From JAWLFY01 sp964462125 (GTDB lineage: Bacteria; Planctomycetota; Planctomycetia; Pirellulales; Pirellulaceae): 16,185 nt of DNA. How positions within the stretch are numbered: position 1 is the first letter of the stretch; each line of letters starts with the position of its first letter. Below the pieces are notes generated by a model, which saw only the letters and a list, made by a program, of their open reading frames with translations, was not told where the DNA came from and did no database searches. The position numbers were made by a program, and so were the translations under genes. The DNA lies in NCBI GenBank assembly GCA_964462125.1, contig CAYWXT010000119.1, positions 1 to 16,185 of the forward strand, written 5' to 3'. Positions 12,001 through 16,185 of this stretch are shown here, piece by piece.

Positions 12001-15000
12001 ATCCGCTGGAAACGGTCGGCAGGTTCAACAACTGGACCGACCTTGCCCCGGAGGAAGCCATCACGACCTCGCTCGCTTCGCTCGGCAACGATTCAAAACC
12101 GTTGGCATCGACGAAGGTCATCCGATATTGGTAATCGCCGGTGGCGAGGGAGCCGCCGCCGCTGGTTTGCGTGGTGAGCTCGGAGAAACTGGGGACGAAT
12201 TCGTCCTGGATCGGTCCTCCCGGCCGGCCGGCGACGACAATGTTCTCCGCGATGTAGTGGACGATGTCGAGATCGTCGAAGCGGGCGGCGACGTTGATTT
12301 CGCGAGGGTCCGAACTCCCCGAATCTTCCGTCCGGATGAACAGGCCGTTGATGCTGTTCTCGACCAACCGGTTGTTTTTGATATCGGGACCGACACGGTC
12401 GTAGTCGGCGGTGAATGCCCCTGCTTGCTGAAAGCGGGGTTCCTGGAATCGCGTTTCTTGAAAACTGTTCGGCGAGGCGCTCATCGCGGACCCCGCATTG
12501 TTGGTCAACCGGTTGAAGGTGACCGTGGGGCGGAGGTCGATCATCTGGATCGGATTGACGGTCTGCTGCACCGAGTTGATGACGATGTTGCTGCCGCCGC
12601 CGAATCGAACGTCGGCGTGGTTCACCACGTGCAGAAAGATCCCTTCGTCTTCCAGGTTCGATCTGCCCTCGGCCTGGTCAAAATCGCGGCGGAAAATCAG
12701 TCCGCCCCAATTCCCATCCGATGCCGCTGGACTGTTTCCGGCCGCCCCGGCATCGACCGACCGATCACGGGTGCTGGTGAAGACCACACTCCCGGTTCCC
12801 CCGAGCTGTTCCACCCCCGGGTCGCTCTCCGGGGCGCCGATCGGACTCGGGTCCGACAGTTGAACCAGTCGGGGCGTGCCGAGCACCTGGAGCGCGGCGC
12901 CGTTACGGTTGGAGAGCAGGCTGTCGCTGCCGACATTGATCGCCGCCCCGCGGAGTTTGAACGCGGCCCCGGCGTCGATCATGGTCGTCACGCCTTGGGG
13001 GACGTTCATGTGCCGGCCGTCGGGAAGCACGTTGCCGCCCGTTTCCGACAACCCGATCTGGTACGCGAAATTGTCCTCCGCGGTGGCCAGGTCCCCGTCC
13101 TGCCCGCCGTTGCCGACGATCCGCACGATGTCCCCCGGCAACGCCGCATCGAACGCGCTCGATTGAGCCTGACCGTCGATGTTGTTGAATGGCTGCGAAA
13201 GACTCCCGTCGGAAGCGACACTGGCGAGTTTGTCGACGAACAGTGTTCGCCCGAGCGCCTCAATCCCGCGGAAACTGCTGCTGAAATCGAGTGAGCGTTC
13301 GCCGAACAGCATCAACTCCTCGGCCCCCGACGGAGTCGAGGCGGTCACGCCGGTCAGCGAGCCGACCGAGTTGATCGCAGCACTGATGGCCTGGGCGAGT
13401 CCGTTGGGCGAGGTCGCGGTCGCGGGTCCCGGGTTGTAGGGGATCGCAATGTTGCCCGAGCCTGCTGTGGAGCCGACTGGAACGAATTCGAAGCGCCGGG
13501 AGACATCGTTGGCGCCGGTCACCGTCATCGTTTGCCCCGGGGTGATCCCGGTCCCGTCCGAGGTCGCCTGTAACGTGCGCTCCAGCGGACGCGTTTGGAA
13601 CCAGAAATTCGCGGCACCCCCTGGGCGCCCATCCAAGTTGCCGTCGATCGCCGTCCCCGGCACGCCGACCCGCTCGGAGTCACGGTCGCGGATGACTTCC
13701 GTTTGACTCACCTGGGGTTCGAACTTGAGCATCAACTCATAGTCGCCCTGGGTGCGCCCCCCAAAGCCGCTGTCGGCAACTGCGGGGTCATACTCGTCAT
13801 TCCCGCTGGCGGAGACCCCGATGTAATAGACCCCGTTGGTCAACTCAGCCGACAAGAACGAATCGTTGCTGAAATAATCGTCGTTGCGGGTGACCGGCAC
13901 CGTTCCTCCGCCAGTGAGGCGAATCGGCGCGAAGCTGTCGAGCGAACTGCCGCTGAGGTCGGCAGCGGCGTCCCCGTCGGTGATCGTGAGGTCAAACAAA
14001 GTGCTGGCGAACGCGTCATCGTTCAAGGCATCGACGACTTGTTCCACCGTCACTTCGCTCGCACTCGCCCCGCTGCGAGGAATGTCGACTTCCACCGCAT
14101 TGGCGATCGGTTGCCCGTCGTCACCGAGCAGGCGGGAGACCCGCACCTCGGTGTCGGCCCCGCTCCGATCGCTCTGAATGAACTCGATCCGGGACCGGTT
14201 GCCCAGCTTCCCTGGCAGCTGCGAATCGATCTGCACCGTCACCGCCGGCCCCAAGCCGAAGTCGGTCGTGGTCGAAGCCGAGACGTCTTCGAATAATGTC
14301 ACTGTGGTGTCGAGCAGGCTGGAGTCGGGCAACCGCTCGGCGAACGTTTCGGCCGTCAGGGTCCCAAACTCACGCCCCGCATCAAGCGCCACCTCGAAGC
14401 GGTAAAAGTCCACGTCGATACTGGCGGGCCGATGCAGGAGCTGGCCATGCAGGATGTCCTGGTTCCCCGGAAACACCGGCTCGGAACCTTCCAACGCGTT
14501 GGGCACCGGTTCACCGATCGTCTGGGAATCGAGCTCCGAGTTGATCGACTGCTGGAAACTGGTTTGCGTCGGCGTGAAGGGGTCGACCGGGGCGACAAAC
14601 AAGTCGGGATCGATCGTCGCTTCCAAAAAGTCCGGGTCGAGCGCCATCAGGCTCTGCGCGGTGACCTCGTCGTTGCGCTCCAGCCCCAACAGGAACCCGA
14701 CCCCCGCCATCGCCTTGCGGAAGAAATCTTCGCCGTAATCCAGGCCGTAAGAGACCTCGTTGCTGAAGACCATGGCGGACTGTTCGAAGGTGGGATCGAT
14801 CCGCAACACGGCATCCAATTCGTCGACCTCCCGCAGATCGGTGTCGCTCAGCGGGGACAGACCGCTCCGGCTGCCGACGGCAAACGTGATCCCCGACTCC
14901 TTCGTCTCCCGGAACTGCACCCCCAGGTAATTCGACCACAAGGAGACCGCTTCGCGGATCCGCCGCGTTTGAATCTCGGTGATGTTGTTCAAAAACGCGG

Positions 15001-16185
15001 GGGCCGCAGCGCCCGGGCCGCCGGAATAGACCGAGCGGAAGTTGTATTCGATCTCCGTCACCGCGTCGGTGACATCGGGCCCGAACTGATCATTGATCGC
15101 CCGCATCAAACCGCTGCCGACAGTGCCGACCCGGCCGGGATCGTTCGGGCTGCCGGGCAACTGGATTCCGAAGGATTGTGGGCTGATCGATTCCCCAATC
15201 AAGAGACTCGTCAGCTCGCCCGATTCTCCGAAGGTACCGACCTCGGTCGATGAGGTGAGGGTGTCGCCAGCGGCCACCATCTGCAGTGGTTGCGAGTCGA
15301 CCAGGGCCGCGGGCAGGAGCAGGTTCCCGCCGGCACCGGACACCCCGCCGCGCGAAAACTCGACCGACATCACCGCATCGACCTCGGGGGTCGACTGCGC
15401 CACGTTCCGCAGCAAGCCGACGTCCGGCGAGGCTCCGCCGAAGTCGTAGACGATGTCCCCGGAGTCCGAATCGATCCCGACGGTCAATCCACCGGCCCCG
15501 GAGTCGACGAAACGAATCGCCCGGTTCCCCGCCGCTTCGCCGAACACCTTGGAGGTGAAGGTGACCTCCAAGTCCGCTGCGATGCCCAGGTTGCTGCTTA
15601 CCTGAGGGATCACATCGACGCCGCTGGGCTCGATGATCAGGTCGCTTTGAGCGTCAACAGCGGTTCCGACCCGCAGTCGGAACGTCCCCCCTTCGACCGG
15701 AACGCCAGGAAGCTGATGGATATCATCGCCAGCGAAGATCAAGCGAGCCGTGTGACTCGCCGCGTCGTAGATCACGCGTTCCGGGAAATACAAGGCGTCA
15801 TCGGTCGTCCGAACCGTCTCTTGGGTCAGCAGCAGCTGATAAAAGCGGGGATTCTCCGCCGAGCGTTCGGTGGGCAACCCGGTGTCAGGATCGTTCTCGA
15901 CGAACAATTCGTCTTCGTTGAAGTGAATCAGGATCTCATCGCGGCGCTGCTGCAGCGAGCCGTCCTCCAATCGCACCACCGGCTGGGGAACGATCGCTTC
16001 AATCTGGGCTCCGAGGCGGAGATCGAATTCCACCAGTTCGACCCCCTGGCTCTCCTGACGCGGGGCCAAAAAATCACCCTCCACGTTCCGCAGCCCGACG
16101 ATGTCCCGGCCCGGATCGTCAAAGCCAAACACCTCGATCCGATAGGTATCATCCGGTAGCGTCTCGGCGAACCGAACCACCACCT
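1..16185 (-). CDS. Giant modular extracellular protein (internal fragment, open at both ends)
   Basis: One minus-strand frame runs through the whole window for 5,394 codons without a stop. I checked the register at more than 30 points and it never shifts. The N-terminus (expected secretion signal) and C-terminus lie outside. The chain is a string of beta-rich modules: Ig-like, metzincin-like, four PPC-like, four beta-helix blocks, FN3-like, chymotrypsin-fold protease, MAM/lectin-like, GEVED and cadherin-like. It is rich in Asp, Gly, Ser, Thr and Val, and I read only two cysteines, both in the protease. No transmembrane segment was seen. The module order and several phrases match the very large surface or secreted proteins of Planctomycetota (family knowledge, not searched). 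A role in adhesion or matrix building is inferred. Codons mostly end in G or C, without an obvious break along the window. No promoter, ribosome binding site or terminator is visible. Residue numbers below count from the first full codon at 16183. Confidence 0.96.
2..570 (-). other. Domain: cadherin-like repeats (one complete, one cut by the window edge)
   Basis: The first repeat runs from PEVGPDQAERTYTTPEDVTLQ to ISSTPVSVTIDVTPVNDPPVA (about 570-178). It contains ILDEIVDPDGDSVAV, GTLAGELDLESDGTFTFQPSPDFFGSVNFTARVTD. The features 'PeD---------------D-DgD', 'dGtftf-P-p-f-G-v-Ft--v-D' and 'PVNDPPvA' are hallmarks of bacterial cadherin-like (Cadherin_5/tandem-95 type) repeats. A second repeat starts at about 177 (VEAQIDEDQVTTFTADELIDP) and is truncated at the edge. 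These repeats normally bind calcium between domains and act in adhesion. More copies are expected beyond position 1. Confidence 0.82.
590..1420 (-). other. Domain: GEVED domain, split by one inserted module
   Basis: It begins DFGDAPDDSGRYPTRLADGGARHVI (1420) and VVLGTRVDAEPDGQPTPNADGDD (to about 1268), and resumes at DEDGVSF (about 949). Then come GVLEAWIDFNADGDWNDPGEQI, TTFARFRVSREGGLSPTG and the name-giving GEVEDY (613-596). GEVED domains occur in multi-domain secreted proteins of Planctomycetota, Bacteroidota and others; their function is not established. DFNADGDW resembles a calcium-binding loop. The 105 residues at 1267-953 are an extra module. Confidence 0.88.
953..1267 (-). repeat. DG-FEF-AIN module inserted into the GEVED domain
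   Basis: VIEINTGVDPTTRDGDTITISTG with RTVTLEFDVDG, then FAIAPVDPTSSEDIGLAIRAAVSES and VEIDGDTVRVFSD. It has the full order of the module (DG strand, LEF strand, 'iapv' strand, helix, final strand). It lies exactly where ordinary GEVED domains run from NA-GDD into DEDGV, and it keeps the frame. Confidence 0.68.
1540..3545 (-). repeat. Tandem array of about six DG-FEF-AIN modules
   Basis: Protein-level repeats with approximate bounds: 3545-3415 (half copy, GEQISITD...LVFEF), 3410-3065 (DGDVFQINDG...VTFEF...VRIPLP...IAESIQS), 3062-2740 (DGDLFVVNDG...VTFEF...VPVSI...ISQAIDQ), 2737-2345 (DGDLLVVTPSDG...ITLEV...VAATLRSL), 2340-2035 (DGSVLIIGDD...VLFEL...FVVDF...LADAINAAG), 2034-1710 (DGERLTIRQGG...VTYEF...VAVPF...LAAAINNN) and 1705-1540 (second half only, VPIFVSP...AIVRSINSV). 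Each copy has a DG strand, an FEF strand, a 'vPl' strand, a helix ending A-IN and a final beta segment with GGLxxL-like endings. Copies are strongly diverged in sequence. The function is unknown; it may be a spacer or binding module. Confidence 0.75.
3546..3935 (-). other. Domain: Ig-like beta-sandwich, N-terminal part of a split fold
   Basis: VGPVARLEFPLDND, FDEFRILVQDLGDD, GAGLDDTTVV, NLVLFENDRVLEQGIDYTFHYDESRGVITLRPLAG and WRNDRAYRIALNN (ending about 3552). The pattern 'f-ilv-D-G----G-GiDD-TV ... G-dYtf-yd---g-itl-Pl-g-w----aY-I-l-n' is that of bacterial Ig-like repeats. Its expected final segment, FFLPAIKDLAGNPLEPNRDD...FTLLMP, appears only at about 1522-1432, after a tandem repeat array. 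Confidence 0.68.
3925..4800 (-). other. Domain: beta-helix block 4
   Basis: DGTFTDARGTTELYVLIENAAKIEL, FGVLASGGASAAVLNNIVVNAHQSIVQE, GNAIQYDEQRN, NAVNVINRNPVLDG, then SPHSPAIDSAVDSI (about 4145-4104) and IEAPDRDNSGQLR with GGVGSNVFKDRGALDRADF (about 4048-3925). 'LNNIVVNAHQSI' and 'SPAIDSa' are classic turns and end-caps of parallel beta-helices in bacterial surface proteins. The DRDNSG stretch (4036-4019) resembles a calcium-binding loop. Confidence 0.7.
4935..5272 (-). repeat. DG-FEF-AIN module copy with expanded loops
   Basis: VGTTFTISQIPDYLIPTRSG, then DGNRVTFEFTAGVN (about 5190-5150), then GNINVPILTNDFMGGGGY and VPDVMRAIGNAINGYL, ending VTRVQARAMGG. The DG-FEF strand, the 'iNVPi' strand and the 'v-rAI-nAIN' helix are all present, but two loops are longer than in other copies. 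Confidence 0.55.
5385..5902 (-). other. Domain: PPC-like beta-sandwich 4
   Basis: EPNDLVDTAVDTKLGG at the start, AAHDVDMFKVELSVGDRLIV (DVD at 5752-5744), TTQLRVFDSQGLEVA, DSFIDFTARKTDTYHIGVSS, GNDDYEG, and GTGDYTMGVEVLAP at the end. The YHIGVSSDGNDDYEG segment parallels YYIGVSASGNDEYDP in PPC 1, suggesting these two copies are the closest relatives. It is non-catalytic. Confidence 0.78.
5920..7075 (-). other. Domain: beta-helix block 3 with an embedded DG-FEF-AIN module
   Basis: Beta-helix turns include AIFHDGTGDRNTVRTQGQF, IIDSNQISDARAIGIWSD, VVAVNNIVDQAGFAGVKVDG and, at the far end, ARVINNTIYGADGTEG (about 5972-5925). Between them (about 6552-6247) is a module copy: VPDGFTFAIDAGGTRVVFEFED, then DGHVPVYYR, then SAHELMMAMYESIQG and TNGLVELV. 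The beta-helix phrases N-I-D---, V-NNTIYG are typical of NosD/pectate-lyase-like solenoids. The role is probably structural. Confidence 0.65.
7125..7350 (-). repeat. DG-FEF-AIN module copy
   Basis: A clear copy: ITDGARFTLGDGSNKMTLEFST, then GSIRVPFSPGDSATEVAQRMISVINS, then LALRASTSDG. It follows TDTFDTNDRHAEQVTLIAPAG. It has no catalytic residues. The fold is probably a small beta-alpha-beta module, with the helix at DSATEVAQRMISVIN. Confidence 0.7.
7420..7767 (-). repeat. DG-FEF-AIN module copy (diverged), probable insert
   Basis: It lies between KYQLEIRPGSRYGE (ending 7768) and LLELTDTFDTNDR (starting about 7417). The parts are VPSGREIVPFSTFSLEVL, ELLFQYRPSD, a proline, then IPLFFTRAQQQEEVATTVITAMRAL. 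The last segment matches the 'iPl-f----t--evA--vi-Ai' half of the module. In related proteins, as I know them, the YQLEIR strand runs almost directly into the FDTNDR segment, so this copy looks inserted. Confidence 0.5.
7860..8250 (-). other. Domain: MAM / concanavalin-like beta-sandwich
   Basis: About 130 residues after the protease. NASYFFDRSEATGVLTSSEFDLTGYS, then LPRFYFDYLFVPGSGDSVEV, GPWRQAVVPLGEFAG, ITIEYTYNAGG and LYLDNFVVGFAERGEM. The pattern 'l-S-fdLsgys ... yFdY ... w-qa-v-Lg-faG ... i-i-f-y ... g-yiDnf-vg' is that of MAM/laminin-G-like sandwiches in secreted bacterial proteins. A glycan- or protein-binding role is inferred. Confidence 0.65.
8255..9072 (-). other. Domain: chymotrypsin-fold serine protease (S1 type), triad intact
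   Basis: A complete trypsin-like domain inside the giant chain. His is in VLTAAHCV (codon 8920-8918, residue 2422). Asp is in LNGNDIAVLQL (8779-8777, residue 2469). Ser is in APGDSGGPAFL (8419-8417, residue 2589). The spacings of 47 and 120 residues suit the family. Two cysteines (residues 2406 in ALCSG and 2423 in AHC) match the Cys42-Cys58 disulfide of chymotrypsin. AGVTSYG matches the Ser214-Gly216 segment, and TRVSFYQDWI is the usual C-terminal helix. The residue six before the Ser is Asn (NSAPGDS), not Asp, so trypsin-like Lys/Arg preference is not predicted. A possible activation bond is Lys-Ile in APKIVTV (9073-9065); the Asp before the Ser, which pairs with a freed N-terminus, is present. 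The domain sits between PPC 3 and a MAM-like module. Activity is predicted; substrate is unknown. Confidence 0.93.
9440..9830 (-). other. Domain: PPC-like beta-sandwich 3
   Basis: HLGNLVDSKTGTISVGGSL followed by DASDVDFYRLDI (DVD at 9754-9746), DTNLSVFYSPTG with LVLFGENSNILDD, then LPQGTYYVAVTEQG (about 9465-9432). It is joined to the protease by the conserved-looking phrase NNALVRREPIDSV (about 9400-9362). The region between PPC 2 and PPC 3 (about 10120-9840) holds a beta-helix-like turn (VVQFADIRFANHGVHVEGLPG) and a Gly/Phe-rich linker. Confidence 0.72.
10125..10666 (-). other. Domain: PPC-like beta-sandwich 2
   Basis: Residues about 1840-2020. VNNAQRLGKL at the start, then GFLSGPADVDTYSFSAVAG (DVD at 10552-10544), VIEVIDEDGKVLARS, and SNYFVRVRSAS...GAYRLQVRLQE at the end. 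This is the usual PPC order: a 'DvDtYsf' strand, a description of object and attribute, then 'YFvrV' and 'YrLqv'. It is non-catalytic. Confidence 0.75.
10722..11860 (-). other. Domain: right-handed parallel beta-helix block 2
   Basis: Residues about 1442-1821. It opens with GRLDGSLVVDPNVVVKFRGARIEL and LLAEGLPGKPVVFTSAMDDRYG. Turns follow: GDWSGIYAG, VSVDHSIVAYGGG, ARVTNSRFENND, PIIVGNQFVDNHGSIIDI, LNGMRIRGGELT, DTDIAHVLFESVVV and GTIHVLGLPGSPVVFTSLKDD. Repeated 'vvFTS', 'iig N-f--N' and asparagine-ladder-like turns indicate a solenoid. The twin phrases LPGKPVVFTS and LPGSPVVFTS, one near each end, suggest internal duplication. A DTNGDG calcium-loop-like motif lies at 10804-10787. Confidence 0.75.
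11895..12205 (-). other. Domain: FN3-like beta-sandwich
   Basis: About 100 residues between two beta-helix blocks. GDYQYRMTFVDANGFESLPS, then SVQLLNLPTV, then ASRRLYRLDPGNDEYRLIAQV and TRFVDDGS. This order (tYxYrvtfvda-G-Es, v-l-nlp, rr-lYR, y-liaqv, tt-f-DdG) is the usual pattern of bacterial FN3-like modules found in surface and phage proteins. It probably acts as a spacer or binding module. Confidence 0.65.
12215..13720 (-). other. Domain: right-handed parallel beta-helix block 1 with one DG-FEF-AIN module
   Basis: It starts with DGNLDGRPGG and FWFQTRPLERTL (13618-13580). A DG-FEF-AIN module follows (TPGQTMTVTG...RRFEFVPVG...ISAAINS, about 13558-13300). Next come LFVDK...GSLSQPFNNI (about 13250) and PGDIVRIVGNGG, then beta-helix turns: MIDAGAAFKLRG, LQVLGTP, GSVVFTSTRD, GNWGGLIFRRDF, LHVVNHADVRFGGG, PTVTFNRLTNN, DYDRVGPDIKNNRLVENSING and LDIVHYIAENIVVAG. 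The DUF1565/pectate-lyase-like opening and the 'vvFTS-D / GdWgGl' turns are typical of solenoid beta-helices. This is the most strongly conserved part of planctomycete giant proteins as I know them. No catalytic residues of pectate lyases are recognisable, so a structural or binding role is inferred. Confidence 0.82.
13721..14480 (-). other. Domain: PPC-like beta-sandwich 1, interrupted by an insert
   Basis: Pre-peptidase C-terminal-like domain, residues about 569-821. The first half runs from FPGNQDILHGQLL through IDVDFYRFEV (14419-14393) to DTTVTLFEDV (ending 14282). The second half resumes at RNDDYFSNDSF (13888) and ends YYIGVSASGNDEYDP...GDYELMLKF at about 13721. The two halves join into a normal PPC domain if the 131 residues between them (14281-13889) are removed. 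PPC domains in secreted bacterial proteins are non-catalytic and assist adhesion, stability or substrate binding. The DVD-F/Y signature recurs in three more copies downstream. Confidence 0.8.
13889..14281 (-). other. 131-residue insert inside PPC 1 (DG-FEF-AIN-like module)
   Basis: It lies between strands of PPC 1. It has the shape of the module repeated elsewhere in the protein: a beta segment (GNRSRIEFIQSD), a second one ending NAVEVDIP, then an amphipathic helix-like stretch (SEVTVEQVVDALNDD) and a final beta segment (FDLTITDGDAA). The insertion is exactly in frame. The canonical FEF triplet is weak here (IEF), so membership of the repeat family is likely but not certain. Confidence 0.55.
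14620..15118 (-). other. Domain: metzincin-like (matrixin-type) fold, zinc site lost
   Basis: Residues about 356-522. The lead-in EYNFRSVYSG...FLNNITEIQTRRIREAVSLW followed by YLGVQFRETKESGITFAVG is the usual N-terminal half of matrixin-like domains in planctomycete giant proteins. The segment aligning with HEIGHxLGLGH reads AGVGFLLGLER at 14707-14675. All three zinc-binding His are replaced (Ala, Phe, Arg) and the catalytic Glu is Gly. The flanks FFRKAM before it and a possible Met-turn (QSLM, about 14660-14650) are kept, so the fold is probably intact but should not bind zinc or cleave peptides. Assigning the fold by motif shape is fairly secure; the inactivity follows directly from the residues. 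Confidence 0.72.
15120..15659 (-). other. Uncharacterised linker / possible diverged module
   Basis: About 180 residues that I cannot assign firmly. The first part (LEVTFTSKVFGEAAGNRAIRF) looks like a diverged copy of the DG-FEF-AIN module described below. The last part (GTFGESGELTSLLIGES, then FGIQLPGSPNDPGR) resembles the segment that precedes the metzincin-like domain in related giant proteins. There is no catalytic motif and no cysteine. Confidence 0.45.
15660..16183 (-). other. Domain: Ig-like beta-sandwich pair at the window's N-terminal edge (residues 1-175)
   Basis: The window opens in the last strands of one Ig-like domain (VVVRFAETLPDDTYRIEVFG). A second complete one follows, starting near GAQIEAIVPQPVVR and ending FRLRVGTA at about 15682-15661. 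The phrases VVVRFAE-LPDD-Y and ILIHFNEDEL are typical of bacterial Ig-like (SbsA/Big_5-type) repeats that precede the metzincin-like module in planctomycete giant proteins. Its role is probably structural. The first domain is cut by the window edge. Confidence 0.7.

Noticed and set aside
12128..13294. A 388-codon plus-strand open frame (and 10898-11989, 363 codons)
   Set aside because: Antisense shadows of beta-helix 1 and 2, with the same compositional look and no recognisable family.
1..16185. Two or more adjacent genes forming an operon
   Set aside because: There is no stop codon, intergenic gap or ribosome binding site with a start in the minus frame. Domain changes occur within an unbroken register.

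Overview
The window lies entirely inside one gene. On the minus strand, a single reading frame (codons from 16183-16181 down to 4-2, 5,394 codons) is open from edge to edge with no stop. Neither the start codon nor the stop codon is in the window. The product is a giant modular extracellular protein of the kind known from Planctomycetota, most likely the Pirellulaceae (Rhodopirellula, Stieleria and relatives). The evidence is the order of modules, family-typical phrases such as the DFGDAP...GEVEDY (GEVED) module and the FWFQTRPLER / DYDRVGPDI beta-helix module, the GC-rich third codon positions, and the Asp/Gly-rich, almost cysteine-free composition. The genus is a guess. No RNA genes, mobile elements, CRISPR arrays or intergenic spaces were seen.

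Layout, in protein order (high to low coordinates): Ig-like pair (16183-15660); uncharacterised linker (15660-15120); metzincin-like domain with a lost zinc site (about 15118-14620); pre-peptidase C-terminal-like (PPC) domain 1, split by a 131-residue insert (14480-13721); parallel beta-helix 1 (13720-12215); FN3-like domain (12205-11895); beta-helix 2 (11860-10722); PPC 2 (10666-10125); PPC 3 (about 9830-9440); chymotrypsin-fold serine protease with an intact His-Asp-Ser triad (about 9070-8255); MAM/lectin-like beta-sandwich (8250-7860); two copies of a 'DG-FEF-AIN' module (7767-7125); beta-helix 3 with another such module (7075-5920); PPC 4 (5902-5385); another module copy and beta-helix 4 (5385-3925); an Ig-like fold split by a tandem array of the same module (3935-1435); a GEVED domain, also split by one module (1420-590); and cadherin-like domains (570-2), where the window ends.

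The parts fit a secreted or cell-surface adhesin/stalk-like protein. Beta-helices and beta-sandwiches would form the shaft, and PPC, GEVED, FN3-like and cadherin-like modules would mediate binding or calcium-dependent rigidity. One active serine protease is embedded mid-chain. A secretion signal would lie beyond 16185, and further repeats and a C-terminal anchoring or sorting module beyond position 1; neither is visible. The most interesting features are the loss of the metalloprotease site alongside an intact serine protease, and a small domain that appears both in tandem and inserted inside other domains, apparently without breaking the reading frame.
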